64,000 nt of DNA from Mesorhizobium loti (lineage in GTDB: Bacteria; Pseudomonadota; Alphaproteobacteria; Rhizobiales; Rhizobiaceae). This document shows positions 9,564 to 19,102 of this stretch, one piece after another. A program made the translations under genes and the position numbers. The stretch spans positions 2,361,001 to 2,425,000 of the forward strand of contig CP050293.1 in assembly GCA_014189435.1 (NCBI GenBank). The letters run 5' to 3'. Position 1 is the stretch's first letter, and the number at the start of each line of letters is the position of its first letter. The notes below the pieces were generated by a model. It was given only the letters and a program-made list of their open reading frames with translations. It was not told the DNA's origin and made no database searches.

Positions 9564-10697
9564 TCAGGAACCTTCGAACAGCAGCGAAACATTGCCTCCT
9601 GCGTGGCGCTCGAGGCGGCCGGCGAGGTCGAGTTCCAGCAGCACCATGAAAACCTGGGCCGGGTGCAGGCGGGTATGGCGGATGATCTCGTCGACCGCCA
9701 CTGGCGTCGGGCCGAGCGCCTCGACGACGCGGGCGCGGTCGCTTTCGCCGGGCGGTGGTGTGGCCGAGAAGTCGGGCGGCTCTTCGAACGGCGGCACGTC
9801 GGGCGCCCGCATACCGGTCAGCGGGGCGATTGCCCGCGAAATGTCCGATGCCTCGGTGACCAGGGTGGCGCCATCCTTGAGCAGGCCGTTGGTGCCAGCG
9901 GCCCGTGGATCGAGCGGTGAGCCGGGCACGGCGAAGACCAGCCGGCCCATTTCGCCGGCAAGCCTGGCGCTGATCAGGGACCCCGAGCGTTGCGCTGCCT
10001 CGACCACCACCAGCCCGAGGGCCGCACCCGCGACAAGGCGGTTGCGGCGCGGGAAATCCTGGGCGCGCGGCTGCCAGCCGAATGGCATTTCCGAGATGAT
10101 TGTGCCGCGCTCGGCAATTTCCTCGCACAGACCGGCATTTTCAGGCGGGTAGGGCAGGTCGAGTCCTCCGGCCAGCACGCCGATGGTGCCGGTCGAGAGG
10201 CTTCCCTGATGCGCCGCGGTGTCGATGCCGCGCGCCAGACCGGAGACGATTGCGTAGCCGTCGCGGCCAAGGTCCGCCGCCAGCATGCGCGCCATCTTGA
10301 TGCCGGCCAGCGATGCATTGCGCGCGCCGACGATGGCGACCCCCGGCAGTCGGAAGACGGCGGCATTGCCTTTGACCGCCAACAGCGGCGGCGGATGGTC
10401 CATGTTGCGCAAGAGCGGCGGATAGTCCGTTTCACCGATGCCGACAAAGCGTGCGCCAGCCTTTCGGGCTGCCTCCAGTTCGGCCTCGGCTTCGGCAATC
10501 GCCGGGATGCGGGCAATACGGTTGGCGCCGCCCGAAATCATCAGTTCCGGCAGCATTTCCAGCGCTACCTCGGCCGAACCGAAGCGGTTGATCAGGTCGC
10601 GAAAAGAGGCGGGGCCGACATTCTGGGTGCGGATCAGCCGCAGCCAGCTGAGCCGCTGCCGGTCGCTGAGGCGCGGCCCGGCGGCCGGCTCGCTCAC
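9564..10697 (-). CDS. dprA: DNA processing protein DprA
   Basis: Rossmann-fold (SLOG) single-stranded DNA-binding protein that loads RecA on incoming DNA during transformation. The 377-residue protein has an N-terminal helix-hairpin-helix-like segment ([14 protein letters not shown]), the nucleotide-like fold with IVGARNAS and [31 protein letters not shown], and a C-terminal winged-helix DprA domain. The GTG start at 10697 overlaps the plsY stop (GTGA); longer in-frame ORFs upstream are plsY shadow. Gene order plsY-dprA is conserved in Rhizobiales; topA, usually next, is not here. Confidence 0.92.
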   Translation of the reverse strand: MSEPAAGPRLSDRQRLSWLRLIRTQNVGPASFRDLINRFGSAEVALEMLPELMISGGANRIARIPAIAEAEAELEAARKAGARFVGIGETDYPPLLRNMDHPPPLLAVKGNAAVFRLPGVAIVGARNASLAGIKMARMLAADLGRDGYAIVSGLARGIDTAAHQGSLSTGTIGVLAGGLDLPYPPENAGLCEEIAERGTIISEMPFGWQPRAQDFPRRNRLVAGAALGLVVVEAAQRSGSLISARLAGEMGRLVFAVPGSPLDPRAAGTNGLLKDGATLVTEASDISRAIAPLTGMRAPDVPPFEEPPDFSATPPPGESDRARVVEALGPTPVAVDEIIRHTRLHPAQVFMVLLELDLAGRLERHAGGNVSLLFEGS

Positions 10698-11281
10698 CCC
10701 TTGGCTCCGATCTTGCCCTCGGTGCCGGCAAGCAGGCGGGAAATGTTTTCCCGGTGTTTGATGAAAACGATGATGCTCATCACAACGAACAGGGCGGCAA
10801 TCTGCGGCGTGCTCAGGACATAGAGCGCGATCGGCACGATAACGGCTGCCGTCAGCGCGGCCAGCGAGGAGTAACGGAACAGGAAAGCCATCACCAGCCA
10901 GACGACGGCGAAGATCAGCGCCACCTGCCAGGCAAGGCCGATCAGCACGCCGAGATAGGTGGCGACGCCCTTGCCGCCCTTGAACCCGAGCCATACCGGG
11001 AAGAGATGGCCGAGAAAGGCGCCGAGACCGGCCCAGATCGCCAGTTCAGGCGCAAAATGGCCTGCAACAAGCACGGCGGCCGTGCCTTTCAGCGCATCGA
11101 GCAGCAGCGTTGCGGCGGCGAGGCCCTTGTTGCCGGTGCGCAGAACATTGGTGGCGCCGATATTGCCGGAGCCGATCTTGCGCACATCGCCAAGGCCGGC
11201 GGCGCGGGTGAGCAGAAGCCCGAACGGAATCGAGCCAAGCAAATAGCCGAACACGAGCGCTGGGATGAGGCTGTAAGTCAT
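10694..11281 (-). CDS. plsY: Glycerol-3-phosphate acyltransferase PlsY
   Basis: Integral membrane enzyme moving an acyl group from acyl-phosphate to glycerol 3-phosphate, the first step of phospholipid synthesis. The 195 residues hold about five membrane helices and the conserved loops [18 protein letters not shown] (acyl-phosphate site), LDALKG, and [10 protein letters not shown]. It overlaps dprA by four bases and follows the dihydroorotase homologue by 58 bases in the same direction. The start is preceded by GGGGGAAAC. Confidence 0.95.
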   Translation of the reverse strand: MTYSLIPALVFGYLLGSIPFGLLLTRAAGLGDVRKIGSGNIGATNVLRTGNKGLAAATLLLDALKGTAAVLVAGHFAPELAIWAGLGAFLGHLFPVWLGFKGGKGVATYLGVLIGLAWQVALIFAVVWLVMAFLFRYSSLAALTAAVIVPIALYVLSTPQIAALFVVMSIIVFIKHRENISRLLAGTEGKIGAKG

Positions 11282-11339
11282 TGTTTCCCCCGCATTTCCC
11301 CCAGTCTTGCTTGGTCAGACGCGATGCACAGCGACCAGC

Positions 11340-12626
11340 TCAGACGGAGAACACTGTGCGGCCCGCAACCAGCGTTTGCAAGACCTTGCCTTGCAGCCGC
11401 GCGCCTTCGAAACAGGTGTTTTTCGAGCGCGAACGAATGCCGCTTTCGCTGACGATCCAGGGTTCGTCGAGGTCGACAAGCGCAAGATCGGCGACAGCAC
11501 CCGGCTTCAGCGTGCCGCCGGGCAGTCCGAACAGCTTTGCGGGAGCGGTGGACAAGGTCTCGATCAGCCTCAGCAACGGCACGTCGCCATTGTGGTAGAG
11601 CCGCAAGGCCGCGCCCAGAAGCGTCTCCAACCCGATGGCGCCGGCCGCCGCATCGGCGAAGGGCAGGCGCTTGGTGTCGACATCCTGCGGATCGTGCGAG
11701 GACACGATGATGTCGATCGTGCCATCCCTGACCGCCTCGATCATCGCCAGCCGGTCTTCCTCGGCGCGCAATGGCGGCGTCAGGCGAAAGAAGGTGCGGT
11801 ATTCGCCGACATCGTTCTCATTCAGCGACAGATTGTGGATCGCGACGCCCGATGTGACGGCCGCGCCATCGGCTTTCGCACGCGTCACGGCGTTTGCGGC
11901 CATCGCCGTCGAGATCTTTGCCGCATGGTACGAACCGCGCGTCAGCCGCGCCAGCGCAAAGTCGCGTTCCAGAGGGATCGATTCGGCTTCGCGCGGAATG
12001 CCGGAAAGGCCAAGCCAGCTGGCGTAGAGGCCTTCGTTCATCACACCGGATGAGCCGAGGTCGGCATCCTGCGTTTCATGCACGATGGTGGCGCCGAAGT
12101 CGCGCGCATAGGTCAGCGCACGGCGCATCACCAGCGCGCTCGATATGGTGTGGCGACCATCGGTGAAGGCAACGGCGCCGGCTTCGCGCAGCAGGCCGAA
12201 CTCGGTCATCTCGCGCCCGTCGAGGCCCTTGGTGATTGCCGCAGCCGGAAAGACGTTGACGCTTGCCGTGTCCTTGGCGGTGCGCAGCACGAACTCGACC
12301 AGCGCGACATTGTCGATCACCGGATCGGTATCGGGCATCATGACGATCGAGGTGACGCCGCCGGCTGCCGCCGCGACACTCGCCGACGCTATGGTTTCGC
12401 GATGTTCGCCGCCCGGTTCGCCGATGAAGACGCGGCCGTCGATCAGGCCTGGAATGACGGCCTTCCCGGCGCAGTCGATGACGGTTGCGCCCTCGGGCGC
12501 GCCCTGGTTGAGCGCTGCCTTGCCGGCGGCAACGATCTTGCGGCCCTCGACGATGATGGTGCCGATCTCATCAACGCCCCGCGAGGGGTCGACGATGCGG
12601 GCTCGCTCGAAGACCGTCGTGCTCAT
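11340..12626 (-). CDS. pyrX: Dihydroorotase homologue, probably non-catalytic (PyrX/PyrC' type)
   Basis: A 428-residue amidohydrolase-fold protein encoded directly after pyrB with a 4-base overlap. Active class I dihydroorotases carry HxH after the first strand; here that place reads [13 protein letters not shown]. The AHLST histidine is replaced (YHAAKIST) and the catalytic DHAPH aspartate is lost (SSHDPQ). This loss of metal ligands is the hallmark of PyrC'/PyrX proteins that act as structural partners of aspartate carbamoyltransferase, as in Pseudomonas. The organism should then have a separate active PyrC. Many annotations would simply call it pyrC. Confidence 0.8.
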   Translation of the reverse strand: MSTTVFERARIVDPSRGVDEIGTIIVEGRKIVAAGKAALNQGAPEGATVIDCAGKAVIPGLIDGRVFIGEPGGEHRETIASASVAAAAGGVTSIVMMPDTDPVIDNVALVEFVLRTAKDTASVNVFPAAAITKGLDGREMTEFGLLREAGAVAFTDGRHTISSALVMRRALTYARDFGATIVHETQDADLGSSGVMNEGLYASWLGLSGIPREAESIPLERDFALARLTRGSYHAAKISTAMAANAVTRAKADGAAVTSGVAIHNLSLNENDVGEYRTFFRLTPPLRAEEDRLAMIEAVRDGTIDIIVSSHDPQDVDTKRLPFADAAAGAIGLETLLGAALRLYHNGDVPLLRLIETLSTAPAKLFGLPGGTLKPGAVADLALVDLDEPWIVSESGIRSRSKNTCFEGARLQGKVLQTLVAGRTVFSV

Positions 12627-13600
12627 GCGCGGCCCTCGTGGTTGCGACCCTCTTGATTGCGACGGGGGTCAAGCAGGGCTTCCATGACGGCCATACGCAC
12701 GGCAACGCCCATCTCGACCTGTTCCTGGATGACGCTTTGCGGACCATCGGCTATTTCCGAGGCGATCTCGACGCCACGGTTCATCGGCCCGGGGTGCATC
12801 ACCAGCGCATCGTCCTTGGCCGCCTTTAGTTTCTCTGCATCGAGGCCGAAATAGCGGAAATATTCGCGCACCGAAGGCACGAAGGCGCCTTCCATGCGCT
12901 CGCGCTGCAGACGCAGCATCATCACCACGTCGGCGCCCTTGAGGCCTTCGGCCATCGAACGGGTGACGATGACGCCCATGTTCTCGATGCCGCTGGGCAG
13001 CAGCGTCGACGGCGCGACGACGCGCACCTGCGCGCCGAGTGCGTTGAGCAGCATGATGTTCGAGCGCGCCACGCGCGAATGCAGGATGTCGCCGCAGATC
13101 GCCACGATCAGCTTCGACAGCGGACCCTTGGCTCGGCGGATGGTCAGCGCGTCGAGCAGCGCCTGTGTCGGGTGCTCATGCGCGCCGTCGCCGGCATTGA
13201 CCACCGAACAGCCGACCTTCTGCGCCAGCAGCGCCGCCGCACCAGCCGATTGGTGGCGGATGATCAATATGTCGGGGCGCATCGCGTTCAGCGTCATCGC
13301 CGTATCGATGAGCGTTTCACCCTTCTTCACCGAAGAGCTCGCCACCGACATGTTCATGACGTCGGCGCCAAGCCGCTTTCCGGCAAGCTCGAACGATGAT
13401 TGCGTGCGCGTCGAGGCTTCATAGAAGAGGTTGATCTGGGTGCGGCCGCGCAGCGTCGAGGTTTTTTTCTCGGACTGCCGCGAGATCGCGACTGCGCGGT
13501 CCGCCCTGTCGAGCAATAGCTCGATGTCGGCGGGGGAAAGGTCGCGGATGCCCAGAAGATGGCGGTGAGGGTAGAGTGGCAGGGACGAAGCGTCGGTCAT
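12623..13600 (-). CDS. pyrB: Aspartate carbamoyltransferase catalytic subunit
   Basis: Condenses carbamoyl phosphate and aspartate, the committed step of pyrimidine synthesis. The 325-residue protein has the carbamoyl phosphate motif [12 protein letters not shown] (about 59-70), KKGET (about 92-96), HQSAGAA and [13 protein letters not shown] (about 140-152), and the aspartate-domain HPGPMNRG near 275. No pyrI-like regulatory gene is present; instead the 3' end overlaps a PyrX-type partner, as in dodecameric PyrB-PyrX enzymes. Confidence 0.96.
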   Translation of the reverse strand: MTDASSLPLYPHRHLLGIRDLSPADIELLLDRADRAVAISRQSEKKTSTLRGRTQINLFYEASTRTQSSFELAGKRLGADVMNMSVASSSVKKGETLIDTAMTLNAMRPDILIIRHQSAGAAALLAQKVGCSVVNAGDGAHEHPTQALLDALTIRRAKGPLSKLIVAICGDILHSRVARSNIMLLNALGAQVRVVAPSTLLPSGIENMGVIVTRSMAEGLKGADVVMMLRLQRERMEGAFVPSVREYFRYFGLDAEKLKAAKDDALVMHPGPMNRGVEIASEIADGPQSVIQEQVEMGVAVRMAVMEALLDPRRNQEGRNHEGRA

Positions 13601-13793
13601 CTCAAGGCGCTGCTATAGGGTGGAGATTTTGCGGCTGCAAGCGCCAGCTTTGGATTGGAGCCGTTCTCCTCAATTTTTTCGTGTAGATGGCCGATTGTAT
13701 CGGCCGGTATTTTCATCGCGCGCGCTGCATGGCTTGGCTATATCTAGCCGACAGCCTCGGATTCGTGGCTTTCTACCGATAGAAGGATTGGGC

Positions 13794-15422
13794 GTGACCG
13801 ACGACGTGACCAACCAGCCGCCGCCGCTGACGGGCGGCAACGCCTGGCGGGGCGATCCGTTGCTGATCCAGCTCGCGGAGCGCTTTTCCGATCCGGTGCG
13901 CCGGGAACTCGACGGGCTCGGCCGTTTCGTGCTGACGCAGGAGGCGCAGGAACTGGCCCGCCTCGCCAATGTCGAGACACCGAAGCTCAGGACGCATGAT
14001 CGCCAGGGCCGACGCATCGACGTGGTCGAGTTCCATCCCGCCTATCACGCCTTGATGCGCCGCTCGGTGGCCAACGGGCTGCATTCGTCTGTGTGGGAAA
14101 ACGGCGACGCCGAGATCGGCCGCCGCCATCAGGTCCGCGCCGCCCGGTTCTATCTGACGGCGGAACTGGAGACCGGGCATCTCTGTCCCATCACCATGAC
14201 CAACGCTTCGCTTGCCGCCTTGATGGCCAGCCCAAAATTGTTTCGCGAATGGGCGCCGCGCGTGACGACGCGCAAATATGACCAGAGTCAGAAGCCGCCG
14301 GTCGAGAAGACAGGGCTGACGCTCGGCATGGGCATGACCGAGAAACAGGGCGGCACGGATGTGCGTGCCAATGTGACGAGGGCCGAACGCGCCGGCAGCG
14401 GGTTTTATCGCCTGACCGGACACAAATGGTTCATGTCGGCGCCGATGTCGGATGCCTTCCTGGTGCTGGCGCAGGCGCCGGAGGGACTGTCGTGCTTCCT
14501 CGTGCCGCGCGTTCTCGGCGACGGCACGGGCAACGGCTTCCGCTTCCAGCGGCTGAAGGACAAGCTCGGCAACCGTTCCAACGCATCCTCGGAAGTGGAG
14601 TTCGTCAACGCCATCGGCGAGATGGTCGGCGAACCGGGCGCCGGCGTGAAGACGATCATGGACATGGTGACGCTCACCCGGCTCGACTGTGCTATCGCCT
14701 CGTCGGCGATCATGCGCGCCGGCCTCGCCGAGGCCGTTCATCATGCCCGCCACCGCCAGGTGTTCGGCTCGACCTTGATCGAGCAACCGCTGATGCAGCG
14801 CGTGCTGGCCGACATGGCGCTCGATGTCGCCGCAGCCACCGCACTGTCGTTCCGGCTGGCGCGGTCCTTCGACGAGGCGGCGAGCGATCGCGGCGAAGCG
14901 GCCTTTGCCCGCGCCATGACGCCGGTCGTCAAATACTGGGTCTGCAAGATCGCGCCGCCGCTGCTCTACGAGGCGATGGAGTGCCTCGGCGGCAATGGCT
15001 ATGTCGAGGAGGCGCCACTCGCCCGCTACTATCGAGAGGCCCCGGTCAATGCGATCTGGGAAGGCTCCGGCAATGTCATGGCGCTCGACGTGCTGCGCGT
15101 GCTCGGCCGTGCGCCGGGCCTGTTCGAGGATGTGCTGGCCGGCATCGACCGCGATCTCGGCGCCGGCGGGCGCGGCACGATCGGCGTGCTGAAGGCGGCG
15201 ATGCAGGTGGCGTCGACCGACGAAGGCTCCGCGCGACTGCTCACCGAGCAACTGGCGCTGTCGGCGGCGGCGGCCGAATTGCGCCGGCTGGGGGCAGGGC
15301 GGATCGCCGACGCTTTCGTCGAGACGCGCCTGGCCGGCCAATGGCGCAACACCTACGGCATGCTCGATTCGCGCCACGATGCGCGCATGATCATCGACAC
15401 GCTCTATCCACCGGTGAATTGA
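13794..15422 (+). CDS. aidB: AidB-like acyl-CoA dehydrogenase
   Basis: FAD-dependent acyl-CoA dehydrogenase family protein of 542 residues from the GTG at 13794, almost the length of E. coli AidB (541). Visible segments are TLGMGMTEKQGGTDVRAN (FAD/acyl site), TGHKWFMSAPMSD, RQVFG, EAMECLGGNGYVEE, and IWEGSGNVMALDVLRV, the last two diagnostic of the AidB clade. AidB is tied to the adaptive response to alkylation and binds DNA and flavin; the role here is inferred. An AAGG site precedes the GTG; upstream in-frame starts from 13620 fall in the divergent pyrB promoter region. Confidence 0.82.
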   Translation: MTDDVTNQPPPLTGGNAWRGDPLLIQLAERFSDPVRRELDGLGRFVLTQEAQELARLANVETPKLRTHDRQGRRIDVVEFHPAYHALMRRSVANGLHSSVWENGDAEIGRRHQVRAARFYLTAELETGHLCPITMTNASLAALMASPKLFREWAPRVTTRKYDQSQKPPVEKTGLTLGMGMTEKQGGTDVRANVTRAERAGSGFYRLTGHKWFMSAPMSDAFLVLAQAPEGLSCFLVPRVLGDGTGNGFRFQRLKDKLGNRSNASSEVEFVNAIGEMVGEPGAGVKTIMDMVTLTRLDCAIASSAIMRAGLAEAVHHARHRQVFGSTLIEQPLMQRVLADMALDVAAATALSFRLARSFDEAASDRGEAAFARAMTPVVKYWVCKIAPPLLYEAMECLGGNGYVEEAPLARYYREAPVNAIWEGSGNVMALDVLRVLGRAPGLFEDVLAGIDRDLGAGGRGTIGVLKAAMQVASTDEGSARLLTEQLALSAAAAELRRLGAGRIADAFVETRLAGQWRNTYGMLDSRHDARMIIDTLYPPVN

Positions 15423-15616
15423 GCCGCGAGCATCGCTAGAACCGGCGCCATCCACGGTTTTTAGGCGTTGGTCTGTATCCTCACGCGTATGGCTAATCGC
15501 CGTTAACCTTAACAAATGGTTTCCGTTGCGGTGACGAGCGGCAAAGCCCACTGTCCCAGCGAAAGCAGGGAATGGTTCAAATTGGCCGTCCCTTGCTTGG
15601 CGAAGCAGGAACACCG

Positions 15617-16186
15617 ATGCGACAGGTACTGACCTCTTTTCTGGCCTTGCACTGGGCGATCGTCTTCGCCCTGCTTGCGCTCATCTGCATCGACGGAAAC
15701 CGCGGTGTGGCGGCGGCGCTCGGCATGTTGGGCGCCACGATCGAGGGCTCCCGCTTCGTCGACTTCGACAACGTCGTTGTCGTGGCGCCGCTCGCCACCG
15801 CATTGCTTGTCGTCTCCGTGCTGTTCTCCTGGGCCTTTGTCGAAGGCCTGATCAACGACGCTGCCAGCCCGGGCGCTGATAGCGTTGCCCGCATCGCCTT
15901 CATCTGCGCGTCTGGCGTGTTGTCGCTGATCGTCATCGGCGGTGCCGCGCAAGGCATCAACGGGCTGTTTATGGCTGTCGCCGTGCAGTTGGCGGCACTT
16001 CTGGCGTCCTATGTCGCCATGCTTGCCGAGCGGCGGTCCGTGGTTGCGGCAGCGGCTTCGAGCGAGGGCGAGATCCGCGCCGTCGCGCACGGCATGGCAA
16101 AGGCCGCGGCCCACAATTCGCTGCTTTCACTGATATCAGGCCGAACTGTCTCCAAGACAGGCTCCAATCCCCGGGGAGGTCGCTGA
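15617..16186 (+). CDS. Conserved membrane protein of unknown function
   Basis: A 189-residue protein with about four membrane helices (near 10-30, 55-78, 96-115 and 120-138) and a cytoplasmic tail rich in Ala/Ser. The start at 15617 has AGGA eight bases before it; an in-frame ATG at 15572 would add 15 residues with a poorer site. Its stop overlaps the ATG of the next gene (TGATG), so the two are probably co-translated. I do not recognise a family. Confidence 0.65.
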   Translation: MRQVLTSFLALHWAIVFALLALICIDGNRGVAAALGMLGATIEGSRFVDFDNVVVVAPLATALLVVSVLFSWAFVEGLINDAASPGADSVARIAFICASGVLSLIVIGGAAQGINGLFMAVAVQLAALLASYVAMLAERRSVVAAAASSEGEIRAVAHGMAKAAAHNSLLSLISGRTVSKTGSNPRGGR

Positions 16187-16527
16187 TGCGTTACATCTTC
16201 GGATTCTGGGCGGCCCCGATGGCTATTTTCTGGGGCTGGTTCTATCTGTCGGCCAACGACATCAATTTCGGCTACACGATGCTCAGCCGACAGATGCACG
16301 ACTTCTTCTTCCAGCTCTATGGTCAGATGCTCGGCATCGACCCGGCGATCATTCCCGGCATGGTGGCGAAGACGTGCGTCTTCGACGGGTTGCTGCTGAT
16401 GGCGCTTTGGGCATTCCGCCGTCGCCGCGAAATCGCCGGCTGGATCAAACAGCGCTGGGCGGGTCCTGTTCCGTTCGAGCGGATGCGTGGAGCGACTGAA
16501 GCCGGTCCAAAACTCCCTGCAGAATAA
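16186..16527 (+). CDS. Small membrane protein (DUF6105-like)
   Basis: A 113-residue protein with two likely membrane spans (about 5-24 and 61-77) joined by a loop containing [20 protein letters not shown], followed by a basic tail (FRRRREI). The pattern resembles DUF6105 proteins of Mesorhizobium-like bacteria. It overlaps the preceding membrane-protein gene by one base. Its last 83 bases overlap the 3' end of the convergent ruvX gene, so both C-termini share DNA. Confidence 0.6.
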   Translation: MRYIFGFWAAPMAIFWGWFYLSANDINFGYTMLSRQMHDFFFQLYGQMLGIDPAIIPGMVAKTCVFDGLLLMALWAFRRRREIAGWIKQRWAGPVPFERMRGATEAGPKLPAE

Positions 16528-16972
16528 ACGCGGCTGCAGCCGAATCGATCTTGCCGGCGCGCTTGCGGCGCGAGAAATCCATCTCGATCAGCGTTCTCTC
16601 GGCCGCGACCGTCGATAATCTTTCATCCCAGAGCACGAAGGGCAGGTCGCTCATCTGTGCCATGTTGCGGACGAAGGCGCGCGATTTCTGCGCACGCGGT
16701 CCTTCCGAACCGTCCATGTTGATCGGCAGCCCAATCACCACCGCGCCGGCATTCTCCTTCCGCAGCAAGGCGACGAGCACCGCCGCATCGAGCGAGAATT
16801 TCCTTCTCATGATGACCGGGCGCGGATGGGCGAAGGAAAACCTCTGGTCCGAGACCGCGACGCCGATCGTCTTGTCGCCGAGATCAAGCCCCGCCAGCGT
16901 CTTGCCGCCGGTCAGCCGCGCCGGCAATTCCTCTATCGTGATAATGCCCAACGGCCGTCCTTCGCCTTTCAC
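16445..16972 (-). CDS. ruvX: Holliday junction resolvase-like protein RuvX (YqgF)
   Basis: RNase H-fold protein of the YqgF family, linked to resolution of recombination intermediates and to processing of the 16S rRNA 5' end. Motifs: [17 protein letters not shown] with the catalytic Asp (about 26-42), [17 protein letters not shown] (about 78-94), [11 protein letters not shown] (about 115-125), and an acidic [12 protein letters not shown] near 142. Three GTG codons in a row (16970-16978) are candidate starts; the innermost gives 175 residues. The 3' end overlaps the plus-strand DUF6105-like gene by 83 bases. Confidence 0.9.
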   Translation of the reverse strand: MKGEGRPLGIITIEELPARLTGGKTLAGLDLGDKTIGVAVSDQRFSFAHPRPVIMRRKFSLDAAVLVALLRKENAGAVVIGLPINMDGSEGPRAQKSRAFVRNMAQMSDLPFVLWDERLSTVAAERTLIEMDFSRRKRAGKIDSAAAAFILQGVLDRLQSLHASARTEQDPPSAV

Positions 16973-17074
16973 CACCACGTGTTTTGTCAAACGCGTGGCG
17001 GACACAGTAACCCTTTGATCTCGGGGCCATCGGCGTTCTATCCTTCGGCAAGCCAAAAATCGAGGAACGCATTT

Positions 17075-17782
17075 ATGAAACTGACCTGGTACGGCCACTC
17101 GGCCTTTCGTATCGAAACGGCTGACGCCAAGATCCTCATCGATCCCTATCTGATCGGCAATCCGTCCTGGACGGGTGGCTGGGAGGGCCCGGCGGAGGGG
17201 ATCACGCATGTGTTGCTGACGCATGGCCACAGCGACCACATCAGCGGCGCGCTGGAAGTGCTTGGCAAAAGCGGCGCCCAGCTGGTCGCCAATTTCGAGA
17301 TCTGCATGTATCTGGTCGGCAAGGGCGCCAGCGACAAGAAGATCAATCCCGGCAACATCGGCGGCACTGTCGATTGCGGCACCTTCACCACCACGTTCGT
17401 CCAGGCCCTGCACTCATCCTCGTTCCCGGGCGAGGGCGGCCAGAACACCTATCTCGGTAATCCGGGCGGCCTCGTCCTGCATTTCCCGGAAGACAAAACG
17501 CTCTATCACATGGGCGACACCGACATCTTCTCCGATATGGCGCTGATCAACGAATTGCACGAACCGAAGATCGGCATCGTGCCGATCGGCGACCGTTTCA
17601 CCATGGGCGGTGCGGTGGCCGCACTTGCCTGCCGCCGCTTCTTCAAGTTCGACACCGTGGTTCCCTGTCACTTCGGCACGTTTCCGATGATCGATCCGAC
17701 CGCCGACAAGTTCGAGGCCGGCCTGGAAGGATCCGGTGTAAAGGTGGCGTTGCCGAAAATCGGTGAGACGATTACGATCTAG
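17075..17782 (+). CDS. UPF0173 metal-dependent hydrolase (metallo-beta-lactamase fold)
   Basis: A 235-residue protein starting [14 protein letters not shown], the signature of the UPF0173/YtkL family. The metal-binding THGHSDH motif is at about 50-56, GDTD near 149, and the last His in PCHFGTFP near 196-203. Members are Zn-dependent hydrolases with no settled physiological substrate. GAGGAA lies 8 bases before the ATG. Confidence 0.88.
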   Translation: MKLTWYGHSAFRIETADAKILIDPYLIGNPSWTGGWEGPAEGITHVLLTHGHSDHISGALEVLGKSGAQLVANFEICMYLVGKGASDKKINPGNIGGTVDCGTFTTTFVQALHSSSFPGEGGQNTYLGNPGGLVLHFPEDKTLYHMGDTDIFSDMALINELHEPKIGIVPIGDRFTMGGAVAALACRRFFKFDTVVPCHFGTFPMIDPTADKFEAGLEGSGVKVALPKIGETITI

Positions 17783-17806
17783 AAACAGCTAAATCGGAAT
17801 AAATCC

Positions 17807-18223
17807 ATGGTGTTGGGGCGATCTCTTTGCGTTTCGATGTTTGTCGCGGCGTCGCCCGCGCTCGCCGCGGATGATTTCATCGAAGGCGTCTACCTTCAGT
17901 CCGAGGAGCTTTGCGCACAGGCAAAAAAGGACACGCTGCAAACGCTGATCGACGCCGGCAACATCGTGCTTTCGGCACACGGGCTGCAAGGCGTCGAATA
18001 CAATTGCGAGTTCCTGCAGATCAGCAAGGCGACGGCTTCGCCGAGCTGGGCGGTGACGGCCATCTGCCAGGAACCGGGCTATGTCTTCCCGGATGTCCTC
18101 TCGGTGACGCAAATGAACGCCAAGCAGGTCGATCTCGTGTCGGTCCGGCCGGTCGACGACGAAAGCGAGGCAAGCGGCAACAGCGGCAGCTACTATCTGT
18201 GCGAGGGTGTTGCCCTGCCATAG
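17807..18223 (+). CDS. Exported protein of unknown function
   Basis: A 138-residue protein with a signal peptide cleaved after about residue 21 (ALA|ADDF). The mature part contains four cysteines (EELCAQ, YNCEF, ICQEP, YLCEG), consistent with two disulfides in the periplasm. It begins 24 bases after the UPF0173 gene. I do not recognise the family. The ribosome binding site is weak. Confidence 0.65.
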   Translation: MVLGRSLCVSMFVAASPALAADDFIEGVYLQSEELCAQAKKDTLQTLIDAGNIVLSAHGLQGVEYNCEFLQISKATASPSWAVTAICQEPGYVFPDVLSVTQMNAKQVDLVSVRPVDDESEASGNSGSYYLCEGVALP

Positions 18224-18351
18224 ACAGCATTCTGTTGACCGATGACCGAAGAGCCGGGCCGGCCACCATGGCCTGATCTGCCGCACGATGCATGTTGCGC
18301 AGCGCGCGCGGCGCCGCTATAGCCCGAACTGGTTTTCCCCGAGGCAGAAAC

Positions 18352-18639
18352 ATGTCCGTAGATCTTCAGACAGTGAAGCGCGTCGCGCGTCTTGCCCGTA
18401 TCGCGGTGAGCGAAGAAGATGCCGAACGCATGACCGGCGAGCTGAACGCCATTCTGGGCTTCGTAGAACAGCTGAACGAGGTCGATGTTTCCGGCGTCGA
18501 GCCGATGACCTCGGTGACGCCGATGGAGATGAAGAAGCGTCAGGACATCGTCACTGACGGCGGCAAGGCCGCCGACATCGTCGCCAACGCGCCGGCGACC
18601 GAAGAGAATTTCTTCCTCGTGCCGAAGGTTGTGGAGTAG
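18352..18639 (+). CDS. gatC: Asp/Glu-tRNA amidotransferase subunit C
   Basis: Small 95-residue subunit that wraps GatA and GatB in the enzyme that turns Glu-tRNA(Gln) (and Asp-tRNA(Asn)) into the amidated form. Typical features: [16 protein letters not shown] at the start and EPMTSVTP followed by the C-terminal [14 protein letters not shown]. Start at 18352 with GAGGCAG upstream; the longer frame upstream is not supported. gatA follows after one intervening acetyltransferase gene. Confidence 0.95.
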   Translation: MSVDLQTVKRVARLARIAVSEEDAERMTGELNAILGFVEQLNEVDVSGVEPMTSVTPMEMKKRQDIVTDGGKAADIVANAPATEENFFLVPKVVE

Positions 18640-18646
18640 CCGGCCG

Positions 18647-19102
18647 ATGGCAATCGAGATCGCCATTGAAACGCCGCTGCAGGACGACGTGCGCGGTCTG
18701 GTCGAGGAACTCAACGAAACCTTGCTCGAATTGACGCCGCCGGAGCACTGCTACCATTTGACGGTCGAGCAGATGGCCGGTGAGGACACGACCGTTTTCA
18801 TCGCCCGCGACAATGGCATGGCCATCGGCTGCGGCGCGCTGAAGCGCCATGCCGGCGCCATCGGCGAGGTCAAGCGCATGTACACGCGGCCTTCGCATCG
18901 CGGCCGCAAGATCGGCGCCGGGATCGTCGAGCGGGTCGAAGCGCTTGCGCGCAATGAGGGGCTGAAGCGCCTGGTGCTGGAGACGGGTGATCGTCATCCC
19001 GCGGCGTGGACCGTCTACGAACGTGCCGGGTTCTCGCGCTGCGGCCCGGTGCTGGATTATCCCGATTCCGAGTGGTCGGTGTTTTACGAAAAGAGCCTTT
19101 GA
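18647..19102 (+). CDS. GNAT family N-acetyltransferase
   Basis: A 151-residue acetyl-CoA-dependent acetyltransferase with the GNAT core: [34 protein letters not shown] spans strand 4 and the pyrophosphate loop (about 62-95), and [10 protein letters not shown] is near the end. It starts 7 bases after gatC (binding site inside the gatC stop region, GGAG) and its TGA overlaps the gatA ATG by one base, placing it inside the gatCA operon. Substrate unknown. Confidence 0.85.
   Translation: MAIEIAIETPLQDDVRGLVEELNETLLELTPPEHCYHLTVEQMAGEDTTVFIARDNGMAIGCGALKRHAGAIGEVKRMYTRPSHRGRKIGAGIVERVEALARNEGLKRLVLETGDRHPAAWTVYERAGFSRCGPVLDYPDSEWSVFYEKSL

Noticed and set aside
9883..10823. Long plus-strand open frame opposite dprA
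   Set aside because: High-GC shadow frame; dprA on the minus strand has clear family motifs.
13620..13793. 58-codon N-terminal extension of the AidB-like gene
   Set aside because: It lies in the divergent pyrB promoter region, and the GTG at 13794 with AAGG gives the family length.
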